From NCBI RefSeq assembly GCF_001445655.1, contig NZ_LNBE01000004.1, forward strand, positions 248,001 through 312,000: DNA of 64,000 nt. The letters run 5' to 3'. Below the pieces are notes generated by a model that did no database searches, was not told where the DNA came from, and saw nothing but the letters and a program-made list of their open reading frames with translations. Positions 29,201-36,943 of this stretch are shown here, one piece after another. The translations under genes were made by a program, and so were the position numbers. How positions within the stretch are numbered: the first letter of the stretch is position 1; the number at the start of each line of letters is the position of its first letter. Source of the stretch: Streptomyces roseifaciens. Lineage in GTDB: Bacteria; Actinomycetota; Actinomycetes; Streptomycetales; Streptomycetaceae.

Positions 29201-30580
29201 TGCGCGGCCCAGCAGGAGGGGGCCGGTGCCGGTGTAGCCGGACTCCGTGGCGCGGCTGCCGGCCTCCTCGCCGTCGCGGTAGACGGTCTGCCGGCGGGCC
29301 CCGTGGTCGTAGACGCAGGCCCAGTGGTGCCAGGAGGTGTCCGTGACCGGGCCGTCGGCGTTGAGGTCGTCGGCGTAGAAGGCGAAGGTGAAGCGGTCGT
29401 CCTCGCGGAAGCCGATGTGCAGGGACTTGCGGGGAGCGCCCGCCTCGTCGCCGTGACCGACGAGGAACTCCTGGCGGCCCGTCGCCGTGCGCCGCGCCCA
29501 GAACTCGACGGTGAAGTCGCGGCCGGCCAGCTCCGGCCCCTCGGCGACGCGCACGTGCGCATCGCCCTCGCCGAAGGCCAGCGCGGTCTCCGCGTGCCCC
29601 TCCGTGCTGACCACGGGTATCAGTGGCTGCCCGGTGAACGGGCAGGTGCCGGGGGAGCGTTCGTATACGGCGTCGCGGTGCGCCGGGTCGGGGCTCGTCC
29701 AGGCCTGGGTGCCCTGGAGGTTGAACAGCCCGTCGCGGCCCTGCTCGACGTTGAAGGAGTCGATCCGGCCGGTGGCGTCGTTGTGCGCGAAGACCTGCCA
29801 GCGCTGCTGTCCGTGCACGGCGGTGGGGACCATCAGCGCGGCGAACCGGCCGCCGGAGAGGTTCCGTACGAACGACAGCTCCTGGGTCGGCTCGCGGAAG
29901 GGACGCCCCTCCATGTCCGTCGTACCCAGGCTGTCCTTGGCCGAATCCGGCCGGTCCTTGTGCCGGCTGCGCCGGTAGCGGGCCTCCAGTACGGGCTTCA
30001 GCTCCCCGCCGACGAGCAGGAAGCGGTCGCACAGCAGCGTGTCCGCGACGAGCGGGATCTTCGCGCCGTCGCGGTCCTTCGCATAGTCCGTACGGTCCGG
30101 GTCCCCGGACGACGCCCCGCCTGCCAGCTTGTGCACCGCGTCGGGGTGACCGGCGCCCACGGACTGGCGCAGCACCACGATGTGGGTGCCGTCGGACAGC
30201 GCGTGGAAGGGGGCGAGCTCGGTGAGCCTGGCCGTCGTGGACAGGAACGGGTCCGTCTCGTCCGCGCCCAGCCGCTCGCCGGGCGCGGCCTCGACCCTGC
30301 CGCCGCGCTTGACCGCGGGCAGCGCGGTGGCGCCCACGGCCGCGAAGCCCACGTCCGTGACCTCCGACGGGAAGGGCAGCGGCAGGGGGTTCTCCGACCA
30401 GTAGGCCGCGTCGAGTTCCCCCCTGGCCTCGTCGTGCCGCGCCAGGTCGAGGACCGTGTAGACGAGCCGCCGCCGGTCGTCCATGGCCAGGGCGACCGTG
30501 GTGCCCTGGTGCCGCACGGTGGTGGTGTGCACGTAGGAACGGTCGCTGTAGACCTTTAACAGATGCTGCTCGCCGGACAA
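23204..30580 (-). CDS. Giant multi-LamG protein with trefoil-like and pore-like C-terminal regions (function unknown)
   Basis: 2458 residues. TTG start at 30580 is set by ttggagga ending 7 bases upstream. No signal peptide or membrane helix. LamG/concanavalin-like domain 1 at 332-505 (FTVEFWARR, DEVRIW); coiled coils 645-695 and 860-905 flank a beta-trefoil-like module (700-845). An outer LamG seems to start at 1108 (LTLEAWVNP), continue at 1395-1430 (WTHLAAAYE) and end at 1680-1770 (LFRLYRNGV, LEEVRIW); complete LamG domains 1175-1345 and 1431-1670 sit inside it. The C-terminal 600 residues have two alternating polar/hydrophobic stretches (1940-2020, 2205-2280) suggestive of beta-hairpin pore formers, then no known domain. 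Codon 8 is TTA, so translation probably needs the bldA tRNA. Function unknown; a carbohydrate-binding toxin-like or structural role is speculation. Confidence 0.9.
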   Translation of the reverse strand: MSGEQHLLKVYSDRSYVHTTTVRHQGTTVALAMDDRRRLVYTVLDLARHDEARGELDAAYWSENPLPLPFPSEVTDVGFAAVGATALPAVKRGGRVEAAPGERLGADETDPFLSTTARLTELAPFHALSDGTHIVVLRQSVGAGHPDAVHKLAGGASSGDPDRTDYAKDRDGAKIPLVADTLLCDRFLLVGGELKPVLEARYRRSRHKDRPDSAKDSLGTTDMEGRPFREPTQELSFVRNLSGGRFAALMVPTAVHGQQRWQVFAHNDATGRIDSFNVEQGRDGLFNLQGTQAWTSPDPAHRDAVYERSPGTCPFTGQPLIPVVSTEGHAETALAFGEGDAHVRVAEGPELAGRDFTVEFWARRTATGRQEFLVGHGDEAGAPRKSLHIGFREDDRFTFAFYADDLNADGPVTDTSWHHWACVYDHGARRQTVYRDGEEAGSRATESGYTGTGPLLLGRALAQGARAELDEVRIWDRARTSDELKRDKAVRLVGNDPGLVAYYRFDEGSGTRLHDQTDGARHGELVGDPKWVTSEAPVGDHPGVRRDSFAVTGRAVVSGLSAVLYHQQEETAVGYGQEPKPAKRQARVLLSYATSGPDPKTGAATGEAYAATVDFGVGRDGRLAQVPDELALPVLAAPEASGDVEAISRLDAQVRELDREAAGKETEIARLASQTADAQQAREERDALKSRLDNNMLAWFWRVRFKQQRDGQDLYLAVSGRLQNEAPLVRTTNKDDATAVWHFVDHGGTHDGYPLYFMMNEAGELDVHVRDESRDNGAELVLWRRNISGWNSHFTVRDLGDGHSALVNRYSGKAISAIDRIHRDRVVQYDLGTVTASGEAAVVMERLRPRGYDSGIQSQHDRLALAEARLREADAGQEKIGRLQRELAVIQAELTAKREELARLTGGLKGADDIALPMPQLSVDRTGLSSSGALLEFARGADRPYLLDSATGSVVLYFRGADGQFFATYYDTLVSRATRQLAGPDGTAMTFAARDAGTDLAGLTIQIMDVGDAGLCELTIRRGKESEIWRRLPRRAAGFAAAVNGAAGQAYDYAQQAESNRPGVPLSAGSRLLVVDPGRAQEVPLGAVPDLVTGHGPRWRADKPGRAYAFDGRQNVLTMDGQLDRAAATGDLTLEAWVNPERVRGAARVVHANTGDNPFSLTLLAPPAPPATPALSFDGKSGVAVTDTQLDVSAGDFTVEFWARRPAAPDGRPQIVVGHGTSHAADSSSLHIGFRADGAFTFAFYGDDLDTKEKYTDTAWHHWACVFTKASREQVIYRDGAEVARRTATREYRGSGPFSFGSSHAGWIPDYARVEMDEVRLWATARTATEIRARMGTRLKGDEDGLWGCWSCTGPASGPDGKPVVTDRSPQHCAVTLRGTVTTATAPEALTAGETPGYRIVAAVGNRLTATRASFPLREWTHLAAAYEQSWAVGLADGAYLEVPDNDALDVTGDLTVEVFCRVDALGTPQGLLSKGRAADGAGGSVPYRLLVLPDGRLEFGFEEPDGKLVRFASTESLTAGTFHRIAVVRKGGRSMQERKGSKEITAAGADGRPVRQTVELVESVDLQEWQDIRFFVDGREAGTARYEGPGPKGNTGTLDIGRARDGLETHSFTGVVSEARLWGVARDAAQLGTPVSARDRGLTTHWRFEENAGNTAADTTGSHAARLRGARWTANPDPRGSLFRLYRNGVSVACDPLEPAGVADADFADHGDAQLSLGARLKDGKAGQPFHGVLEEVRIWRTARTQEQVLDNLFTRLRGEKEDLIAYWSFDRASTDEAADLVRDEGLRGNHLALRAAPARPAAVLSTAPVSSDTAQVRSALAAMRTPFHETVSGAPAVAEYADMQYTVKGEAFGVLKRAYGYLRDGRWHLVTGYKVGDLVSEWVSQVQFDPQLVGYVEGAPPVPSENLTPNTVDPDRATYDGVASVEFTQADQVVHSLSSAKERSVDAAFGFALSNEVDVDMWMIAAPLGFGVAKSMAKAKVSVGVRGSLEFSNSWADETAVSQGENTARAMKVDLSGSWEDPLKPLNPALGRRYVPVNTGFALVQSQTADVFALRLAHSGTLVAYRIQPNPDIPKDWNVVPFPLNPRYTKQGTLDGTIGFDERGRVLDPDYAGGRDHGEYSYYKPREAYAIKRRIQREQQRLRGYYESVSTDTHAPDPTAERAGRVLGGAIGGDTSPGKGRETAGSSAGAGFSRRDLVNTYVWTADGGFFAETTETTDAVSETTSGSYSLSGSVGASVGTSFDVMGIGVNAQLDASVGGGLSVTRARGKEATRSFGLNVTCSPSGNVQQYDANRKPVFDSDGKPVNAPGKVDAYRFLSFYLGEDTEHFDTFFHKVVDPAWLENGADPNAAALRRARQSDRKPPCWRVMHRVTFVSRLLPPVPADGAAPLERTMRQLDLESNYELVRRLDPYVKGAATGRAELAGAVRSALAAHLPELSPHAEEVIGFLAQYYGVES

Positions 30581-30812
30581 GGCGTGTCCTCCAAGTGGTG
30601 CGGCCGGGGAGGCCGTGAAGCGGTGAGATCGGGCAAGAGTCGGGGAAGAGTCGGGGACACCCCCGCTGACCTGCGCCGCTCCCCGTCCGCGAGCGCAGCG
30701 ATCACACGATTTACCGGCGCGAATCCCGCGTCAAGGAACGCTTTCCGCCAGCCGGTCCGGAAACAGGACCCACAGGACCCACCGGGGCCGCGGGGCGGGA
30801 GGGAAGCGAAAA

Positions 30813-30836
30813 CGCCCCTCCCGGCTGGGAGGGGCG
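30813..30836 (-). terminator. Rho-independent terminator of the DUF5994 operon
   Basis: Perfect 10-bp stem CGCCCCTCCC / GGGAGGGGCG with a 4-base loop; read on the minus strand it is followed by TTTT. Lies 30 bases after the stop of the 82-residue gene and separates that operon from the LamG gene. Confidence 0.85.
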
Positions 30837-30865
30837 TGGGCGCCCGGCGTTTCCTGTCCGGGCCG

Positions 30866-31114
30866 CTATTCCGTGGTGCCGCGGCAGAGGCCCTCGACGC
30901 GGAACCACAGGCCCGGGGCGTAGACCGCATGGACGACGGCTTCCTCCCCTCTCGTGACCCGCAGGATCCTCAGGGTCCCGCCGGGAAGCACGTCGTATTG
31001 GTACGTGATCTCGGAATTGCCCTCGGCGGTGTCGTCGTAGGAGATGTCCGCCGTACGGTCGTTCGCGTATTCCTGCGGCGGACGATTTTCCACCAGTTTG
31101 ATGAAGACGCTCAT
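30866..31114 (-). CDS. Small protein of unknown function
   Basis: 82 residues (MSVFIKLVENRPPQEYAND start). No family recognised. Predicted soluble, beta-rich, acidic, with a single Cys near the end (VEGLCRGTTE); strands such as EITYQYDVLPGGTLRILRVTRG suggest a small beta-sandwich or barrel. ATGA overlap with the DUF5994 gene upstream means coupled translation; a strong terminator follows 30 bases downstream. Any link to the adjacent LamG giant is by proximity only. Confidence 0.75.
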   Translation of the reverse strand: MSVFIKLVENRPPQEYANDRTADISYDDTAEGNSEITYQYDVLPGGTLRILRVTRGEEAVVHAVYAPGLWFRVEGLCRGTTE

Positions 31115-31713
31115 GGATGGTCCTTGCGTGAGCTTTCCCCTCCGGGACGAGGGGAGGCCGCGGGGTCCACCGGGTTCGGAGGCCCGGCCGGTTTCCCGGC
31201 CGGTGGGGACGCGTGCCCGCCCTCGGTCTCCCACTCCTCTTCGCGGCCCCGTGACTCCGTCGCGTCGCCGGCCGTTCGCTCGTCCTCCATCAGCCTGCTC
31301 GCGGTGAGGAGGCCTCCGGGGGTGGTCGCGGCGGACATCAGCCGGGCGGCTGCGGCCGGGTCGGTCTCCGGCGGGATGATCAGCAGGTCCAAGCGGTCCG
31401 CGCTGTAGGAGAACAGGAGGAGCTTGTGCGGGTCCTGCTCATTCGCGAACCACCCCACGTGCACCGTGTGTCCGGTGACGGCAACCGTGCGCGGGATCAC
31501 GGGCCAGAAGGCCGGATTCACCGTGACGCGGGTGACCCGCCCCCAGGAGTGGTCCAGCCTCTCCGCCAGCGCGGGGAGCTCGCGGGAGAGGTCCCGCGAG
31601 CGAGGCCACCAGGCGCCGTCCAGAAGCCCCGACGCCGTCCCCGGCGTCAGGGACAGGCGAGCGGGCGGCGAAGGGGCGTCGTCGGTGGTCGTACGGTCGA
31701 TGGCGGCAACCAT
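31111..31713 (-). CDS. DUF5994 family protein
   Basis: 200 residues from ATG 31713. The N-terminal 135 residues match the actinobacterial DUF5994 pattern: ARLSLTP, LLDGAWWPRSRDLSRELPAL, WGRVTRVTVNPAFWPVIPR, HVGWFANEQDPHKLLLFSY and LLIIPPETDP. The last 60 residues are low-complexity, charged and proline-rich. Function of the family is unknown. First gene of a two-gene operon. Confidence 0.8.
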   Translation of the reverse strand: MVAAIDRTTTDDAPSPPARLSLTPGTASGLLDGAWWPRSRDLSRELPALAERLDHSWGRVTRVTVNPAFWPVIPRTVAVTGHTVHVGWFANEQDPHKLLLFSYSADRLDLLIIPPETDPAAAARLMSAATTPGGLLTASRLMEDERTAGDATESRGREEEWETEGGHASPPAGKPAGPPNPVDPAASPRPGGESSRKDHP

Positions 31714-31949
31714 GATGCGAACCTGCCCCCGGGCTCGTCGTCGACTGCCCGGCACCGTGACTCGCCGGGAACGACACCCGCATGGAGGCCGGTGTGCGAA
31801 GTGTTCCCGGTTTCTCCACCCTACTCCGGCAGGCGGTCCGCAGACCCTGCGCGACCAGGCAACGTCACCCGGGCCGGACAGATCCTCATCGACGCCGGAG
31901 GCACCCGGAGGCGCCCGGCGGACCCGAACGCCGGGGCGACGGCCCGGGG

Positions 31950-32372
31950 TCAGCCGAGGAAGGACAGCCGGACCCGGCGATCGGCGCCGCCTTGATCGGC
32001 GGTCACCAGGACGACGGACTGGGAGGTCCCCAGCTCCAGCTCACCGCCGACCACGGGCAGCGTGGCGTGGGGTGGGACCAGAGCGGGGAGCATGCGATCA
32101 GGGCCGGAGCCCGTACCTCCGTGACGGTCCTGCCCGGGGTCGTCCGCGGGAAGAACCACACGGAGGGCCGCCAGCAGGTCGTTGTCGCTGCCCGCGCCGG
32201 TCTCGATGACAGCCAGACCGGATGTCGCGTGCGGGGTGAAGACGTTCAGCAGCCCGTCCCGCCCGTGAGCGACCTCCCGGAGGAACGCGGAGCACGCGTT
32301 CGTCAGGTCGTGCATGGTCTCGGCGGAGCCGGTCGTAACGTCGACGGTGCGGGTGGTGAAGGTGCCGGTCAT
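31950..32372 (-). CDS. YjbQ family protein (UPF0047, secondary thiamine-phosphate synthase-like)
   Basis: 140 residues. Family marks: LLNVFTPHATSGLAVIETGAGSDNDLLAAL near the middle, HATLPVVGGELELGTSQSVVLVTAD and VRLSFLG at the C terminus; the conserved His in TPHATSG and the later PPHATLP. Members form trimers and some rescue thiamine-phosphate synthase mutants weakly; the true function is unclear. Monocistronic, minus strand. Confidence 0.92.
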   Translation of the reverse strand: MTGTFTTRTVDVTTGSAETMHDLTNACSAFLREVAHGRDGLLNVFTPHATSGLAVIETGAGSDNDLLAALRVVLPADDPGQDRHGGTGSGPDRMLPALVPPHATLPVVGGELELGTSQSVVLVTADQGGADRRVRLSFLG

Positions 32373-32505
32373 GGTTCACCAGTACCCGCTGCACGGGAGG
32401 AGTGCTGACGGCTGGACGGGTTGTTCCGCCGGGACTCCGGTCGCCGGAGCTGCCCCCCCCGTGACGTCCTCGGCCACCCGCCGAACCTCATCCGACCAGC
32501 AAAAA

Positions 32506-32527
32506 CGCCCCTCCCGGAGGAGGGGCG
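32506..32527 (-). terminator. Rho-independent terminator downstream of tRNA-Arg
   Basis: 9-bp stem CGCCCCTCC / GGAGGGGCG with a 4-base loop, followed on the minus strand by TTTTT. Located 17 bases past the 3' end of the tRNA gene. Confidence 0.85.
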
Positions 32528-32543
32528 TGCGGTGTGGAGCGAG

Positions 32544-32616
32544 CGCCCCCGGCAGGACTCGAACCTGCGGCCAAGCGCTTAGAAGGCGCCTGCTCTATCC
32601 ACTGAGCTACGGGGGC
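32544..32616 (-). tRNA. tRNA-Arg (anticodon TCT)
   Basis: 73 bases on the minus strand. Cloverleaf: acceptor GCCCCCG / CGGGGGC, D-arm GCTC / GAGC, anticodon arm with loop CTTCTAA (anticodon TCT, reading AGA/AGG), T-arm GCAGG TTCGAGT CCTGC, discriminator G. CCA is not encoded. A terminator follows at once. AGA and AGG are rare codons in such a genome. Confidence 0.97.
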
Positions 32617-32912
32617 CGGTGTGTGCGGCGGTCGCGGACGGCTGAAGCCCCGGGCTCGGTGGTGCCGTGACCTTGCCGGGGACAAGGATAGGGCTCCGCT
32701 CACCTCGTCCCGGTTGCTTCACCTCCGTGCCACGATGTGGAGGTTTAGTGAAGCGGTCCTGATAATCGCAGGCGGGTACGAATCTTGCACCGTTTTTCAC
32801 GCCCCAGGCGACGGGTGTTGTGTACTCGTTATGCCTGAGCCCCGTGCGCCACGCCTCGCGCGCCATGGCCTATACGCTTCAAAATCACACCAGAATTGGG
32901 CATTCTGCACGT

Positions 32913-34541
32913 GTGGCGACCTTGGAAGTACGGCCCCGACTGCTCGACGCACTGTCCGCACTGCGTGACCGTGTCGACGCCGCACGCTTCCCCCTCCCCC
33001 TTCCCGGCGCCGCCCGCGCCCGCCGAAACCGTGCCGAACTCCTGGCGCAACTCGATGACTACTTGGTGCCCCGCCTGTGCGCCCCCGAAGCGCCGCTCCT
33101 CGCCGTCGTCGGGGGATCGACCGGGGCGGGCAAGTCCACCCTCGTCAACTCCCTGGTGGGACGACGGGTCACCGAGGCGGGGGTCCTGCGGCCGACGACC
33201 CGTACGCCTGTGCTGGTCTGCCACCCGGACGACCACCACTGGTTCGCGGGGCAGCGGGTGCTGCCCGAGCTGCGCCGCGTCTGGGTGCCCGCCCAGGACG
33301 TCACCACCCTCTACGACACCGACCCCGACGGCCGCCGCAGCGACGAGGACGCCGCCGCCGAACCCCCCTCCCTGCGCATCGAGACCGACCGCGCCATGCC
33401 GCCCGGCCTCGCCCTCGTCGACGCCCCCGACATCGACTCCCTCGTCGCGCGCAACCGCGAGCTCGCCGCCGAGCTGATCTGCGCCGCCGACATCTGGGTG
33501 CTCGTCACCACCGCGACGCGGTACGCGGATGCGGTGCCCTGGCACCTGATGCGCACCGCCAAGGAGTACGACGTCACGCTCGTCACCGTGCTCGACCGCG
33601 TGCCCCACCAGGTCGCCACCGAGGTCTCCCGGCACTACGGCGCGCTGCTGGCGGCCGCGGGCCTCGGAGACGTGCCGCGCTTCACCATCCCCGAGCTCCC
33701 CGAGTCCGCGGGCGGCGGCACCGGGCTGCTGCCCGACACCGCCGTCGCGGGACTGCGCGGCTGGCTCCACCAGCGCGCCCAGGACCCCGCCGCCCGCGCC
33801 GTGGCCTCCGCCCGCACCGTCGCCGGGCTGCTGGCCTCCCTGGCCTCCCGGCTGCCCGGGCTCGCCGGTGCCGCCGCCGTCCAGCACGCCGCCGCCGTCC
33901 GGCTGATGCAGCGCGTGGAGGACGCCTACGCGAGGGCCTCGGCGCGCGTGCGGTCCGGGGTCGCCGCCGGGGAGACCCTCGCGGGCGACGCCCTCACCCA
34001 CTGGCACGGCCACCCCGACGACAGCACCTCCGACGAGCTGCTCGGCGCGCTCACGGCCTCCCTCGCCGCCCTGGTCGGCTGCGCCGTCGCCGCCGCAGAC
34101 GAGGAGGTCGCGGCGGCCTGCACGGGCGACCCGGCCGCGGACGCCGTCCTCGCCCCGCGCGACCCGGACGGGGCCGTCGGCCGGATCGGCGTCGCCGTGC
34201 GCCGCTGGCGGCGCTGCCTGGAGGAGCTCGCGGAGGAGGAGGTGCGGGCCGCCGAGAAGGGCGCCGGCGTCGACGCCGACCGGGCCGCCGCGCTGCTGGC
34301 CGCCGCCCTGCTGGGCGGCGGGACCGCCCGCGCGGCCGGCGAGAGCCTCGCCGAACTGCTCGGCGCCCAGGGCGCCCTGCGCCTGCGCGACCGCGGCGGG
34401 CAGCTCCTGGCCGAGTGCCTCGGCGGCGTGCTCGACGCCGAGCGCGACCGCCGCACCGCCCCGCTCGAAGCCCTCGACGTCACCCCCGACCACCAGGTCG
34501 AGCTCATCGCCGCGCTGTCCGTACTGCAGAGGGAGAGGTGA
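32913..34541 (+). CDS. dynA: Dynamin-like GTPase, DynA-type
   Basis: 542 residues from GTG 32913 (homologs begin near [16 protein letters not shown] 32865 in frame is an alternative). P-loop [17 protein letters not shown] (residues about 67-83), switch threonines in RPTTRTP, G3 DAPDIDS and G4-like TVLDRV. The rest is helical (Ala/Arg/Glu-rich), without a clear membrane helix. In Streptomyces venezuelae a DynA/DynB pair of bacterial dynamins stabilises FtsZ at sporulation septa; the soluble-then-membrane gene order, coupled overlap with the next GTPase, and ssbB downstream fit that locus. The symbol is assigned on architecture and context. Confidence 0.8.
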   Translation: MATLEVRPRLLDALSALRDRVDAARFPLPLPGAARARRNRAELLAQLDDYLVPRLCAPEAPLLAVVGGSTGAGKSTLVNSLVGRRVTEAGVLRPTTRTPVLVCHPDDHHWFAGQRVLPELRRVWVPAQDVTTLYDTDPDGRRSDEDAAAEPPSLRIETDRAMPPGLALVDAPDIDSLVARNRELAAELICAADIWVLVTTATRYADAVPWHLMRTAKEYDVTLVTVLDRVPHQVATEVSRHYGALLAAAGLGDVPRFTIPELPESAGGGTGLLPDTAVAGLRGWLHQRAQDPAARAVASARTVAGLLASLASRLPGLAGAAAVQHAAAVRLMQRVEDAYARASARVRSGVAAGETLAGDALTHWHGHPDDSTSDELLGALTASLAALVGCAVAAADEEVAAACTGDPAADAVLAPRDPDGAVGRIGVAVRRWRRCLEELAEEEVRAAEKGAGVDADRAAALLAAALLGGGTARAAGESLAELLGAQGALRLRDRGGQLLAECLGGVLDAERDRRTAPLEALDVTPDHQVELIAALSVLQRER

Positions 34542-36763
34542 CCACCGTGCGCCCCGCCGACCAATCCGCCGATCGATCTGCCGACCGATCCGCCGACCGG
34601 CGTGCCGGAACCCGGGACGAACGGTCCGCCGGCCGCCGCCCCGCCCCCGACACCGCCACCTCCGCGGGCAGCTGGGACGACGGCCTCATCGCCCGCCGCG
34701 CACGGCCCGACCGCCCCCCGCGCGCGGGCAGCGCACCAGAGGCGCGCAACGCGCCCCCGCCGCGCCCGGAGACCCTCCCGCGCCCTCCCGCCGTACCCGT
34801 GCCGCACCCCGGCGCGGCCGTCCTGCGCCCCCGCCTGGACGCCCTGCGCGAGCTCGTCGGGCTCTCCCGGGCGCGGCTGGACCGGCGCACGCTCGCCGAG
34901 GCCGGGCGGGTCCTGGACGAGGCCGTCGCCCGGCAGCGCCACCCGCTCGACCTCACCGTCGTGGCCATCGCCGGAGCCTCCGGAAGCGGCAAGTCCACCC
35001 TGTTCAACGCGCTGGCCCGGGCCCAGCTGTCGGAGGCGGGCGTGCGCCGCCCCACCACCGCCGCGCCCGTGGCCTGCGTGTGGACGGAGGAGCCCGAGCG
35101 CGCGGACGGCGTCCTCGACCGGCTCGGCATCCCCGCCCGCTCGCGGAGGCAGCCCGTCCGCCCCTACGACCCGGCCCTGAACGGGCTCGTCCTGCTCGAC
35201 CTGCCCGACCACGACTCGGCCAGCCCCGGCCACCGCGAGCAGGTGGACCGGCTCCTCGGGCTCGTCGACGCGGTGATCTGGGTCGTGGACCCGGAGAAGT
35301 ACGCGGACGCGGTCCTCCACGAGCGCTACCTGCGGCCCCTCGCGGGCTACGCCGAGGTGTCGTTCATCGTCCTCAACCAGGTCGACCGGCTGGGCACGGA
35401 CGCCGCCGACCAGGTCCTCGACGACCTGCGCCGCCTCCTGGACGACGACGGCATCGCCCTCGGCGAGCACGGCGAGCCCGGCGCCGAGGTCCTGGCCCTG
35501 TCGGCCCTCACGGGCGACGGCGTCGGGGAACTGCGCGAGATCCTCGGCAAGTTCACGGCGTCGCGGGGCGCGGCGCTGCGGCGCCTGACGGCCGACGTGG
35601 ACGGGGTCTCGGCGCGGCTGCGCGGCGCGTACGTGGCGGACGGGCGGCCGGGGCTGACGGAGTCGGCGCGGCACGAGTTCGAGGACCGGCTGGCCGAGGC
35701 GGTGGGCGCCCAGGCGGCGGGGCTGGCCGCGGAACGCGCCTGGCTGCGGGACGCCGGACGGGCCTGCGGGACGCCGTGGACGCGGGCCCGGCAGTGGTGC
35801 GTACGCGGCCGCGCGGCGAGGAAGGCCGCGGGAGGGGCTGCGGCCGGGGCTGGCGGTACGAGTACGGGCACGAGGACGGGCACAGGCAGGGGTTCGGTCG
35901 CGGGTGCGGGTTCGGGCGCGGATCCGAAGGCGGGGGCGGAGGGGAAGTCCGGCGCGGCTGTCCCTGCGCCCGCATCCCCGTCCCTCTCCCTCCCCGCGGC
36001 TGCAGGGGCGGGCACGGACGCTGCCGGATCCGCCGCGCCCCCCTCCCGCGCCGTGTCCCGCCCGCTCGTGGAACAGGCCGTACGCGCCCTGGCCTACGAG
36101 GCGTCCGCGGGGCTCCCCGACCCCTGGGCCCTGGCCGTGCGCGAGGCGGCCCGGCGCGGGGCCGAGGGGCTGGCGGAGGCCCTGGACGCGGCGTCCGCCG
36201 CCGCTGCGGCCGCGATGGCCGGCGCCGGGGCGCCCGGGCGGCCGGGGATGTGGCGCACGGGCGCCCGCCGGGCGAGCGCGTGGTGCACGGGCGTGGGCCG
36301 CCCGGTCGCCCCGCCGGCGGCCGGCGGGGATTCCTCCGGGCGGACCGGTTGGCGCACCGGCGGGCGGCTCGTCGGCGGGCGGCGTGCACGCGGAGGCGGT
36401 GCGGCCCGGCCGATCCGGCCCGGGTGGTGGGCCGTGGCAGCCGCGGTGCAGTGGGTGCTGTCGGCGCTGCAGGCCGTCGCCGCGGCATGGCTGCTCGGGG
36501 TGCTGACCGGCAGCTGGGGCGGCGACTGGTGGGTGCCGGGGCCGCTGCTGGCGGGCGGCGTCGCGGGCGGGCCGGCCCTGGCCTGGTGCTGCCGCGCGAT
36601 GGCGCGCGGGCCGGCGCGCCGGTACGGGCTGGAGACGGAGCGGCGGCTGCGCAACGCGGCCGCTGGCTGCGGGCGGGAGCGGGTGCTGGAGCCCGTGGCG
36701 GCGGAGCTGCTGCGGTATCAGGAGGTGCGCGCCCAGTACGTGATCGCGGCGGGCGAGGCGTGA
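34538..36763 (+). CDS. dynB: Dynamin-like GTPase with C-terminal membrane hairpin, DynB-type
   Basis: 741 residues from GTG 34538, overlapping the dynA stop (GTGA). Disordered N terminus with SADR repeats, then a GTPase domain (about 115-330): P-loop [17 protein letters not shown], switch RRPTTAAP, G3 DLPDHDS, G4 NQVD. A low-complexity Thr/Gly/Ala linker (about 430-490) separates a helical part. Near the C terminus two hydrophobic helices (about 630-655 and 668-690: [44 protein letters not shown]) form a membrane hairpin. Fits DynB of the Streptomyces sporulation-septum dynamin pair, the membrane partner of DynA. Confidence 0.8.
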   Translation: MTTVRPADQSADRSADRSADRRAGTRDERSAGRRPAPDTATSAGSWDDGLIARRARPDRPPRAGSAPEARNAPPPRPETLPRPPAVPVPHPGAAVLRPRLDALRELVGLSRARLDRRTLAEAGRVLDEAVARQRHPLDLTVVAIAGASGSGKSTLFNALARAQLSEAGVRRPTTAAPVACVWTEEPERADGVLDRLGIPARSRRQPVRPYDPALNGLVLLDLPDHDSASPGHREQVDRLLGLVDAVIWVVDPEKYADAVLHERYLRPLAGYAEVSFIVLNQVDRLGTDAADQVLDDLRRLLDDDGIALGEHGEPGAEVLALSALTGDGVGELREILGKFTASRGAALRRLTADVDGVSARLRGAYVADGRPGLTESARHEFEDRLAEAVGAQAAGLAAERAWLRDAGRACGTPWTRARQWCVRGRAARKAAGGAAAGAGGTSTGTRTGTGRGSVAGAGSGADPKAGAEGKSGAAVPAPASPSLSLPAAAGAGTDAAGSAAPPSRAVSRPLVEQAVRALAYEASAGLPDPWALAVREAARRGAEGLAEALDAASAAAAAAMAGAGAPGRPGMWRTGARRASAWCTGVGRPVAPPAAGGDSSGRTGWRTGGRLVGGRRARGGGAARPIRPGWWAVAAAVQWVLSALQAVAAAWLLGVLTGSWGGDWWVPGPLLAGGVAGGPALAWCCRAMARGPARRYGLETERRLRNAAAGCGRERVLEPVAAELLRYQEVRAQYVIAAGEA

Positions 36764-36801
36764 GGGAGGCGGAGTTCTCCGTGTGAGCCCGTGAGGGTGA
36801 C

Positions 36802-36819
36802 CCGGTTCTCCACAACCGG
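36802..36819. promoter_or_regulatory. Short dyad and DnaA-box-like words upstream of ssbB
   Basis: CCGGTT-CTCCAC-AACCGG (6-6-6) just after dynB. It overlaps TTCTCCACA (36806-36814), one mismatch from the Streptomyces DnaA box TTGTCCACA; TGATCCACA at 36824-36832 is a poorer match. Could be an attenuating hairpin or a binding site; chance resemblance is possible. Confidence 0.3.
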
Positions 36820-36871
36820 CTCCTGATCCACAGCCCCCGGCGGGATGCCGCGTGCGCAGGCAGCATGGCCT

Positions 36872-36915
36872 CACGAAGCACCGAGCACGAAGCACAAGGT
36901 GTGAGGCACGAAGCA
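36872..36915. repeat. Three direct CACGAAGCA repeats upstream of ssbB
   Basis: Exact copies of CACGAAGCA start at 36872, 36886 and 36907 (14- and 21-base steps) in the 180-base gap between dynB and ssbB, ending 28 bases before the ssbB ATG. Iteron-like arrangement suggests a protein-binding site for ssbB control, unproven. Confidence 0.6.
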
Positions 36916-36943
36916 GGTTCCGGAACGGGGGAGGGCGGTCCGT

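Noticed and set aside
23255..30559. 2434-codon open frame on the plus strand, opposite the LamG gene
   Set aside because: Antisense shadow caused by extreme G/C at third codon positions; its translation is low-complexity Gly/Val/Ala/Arg without domains, while the minus strand has recognisable LamG domains.
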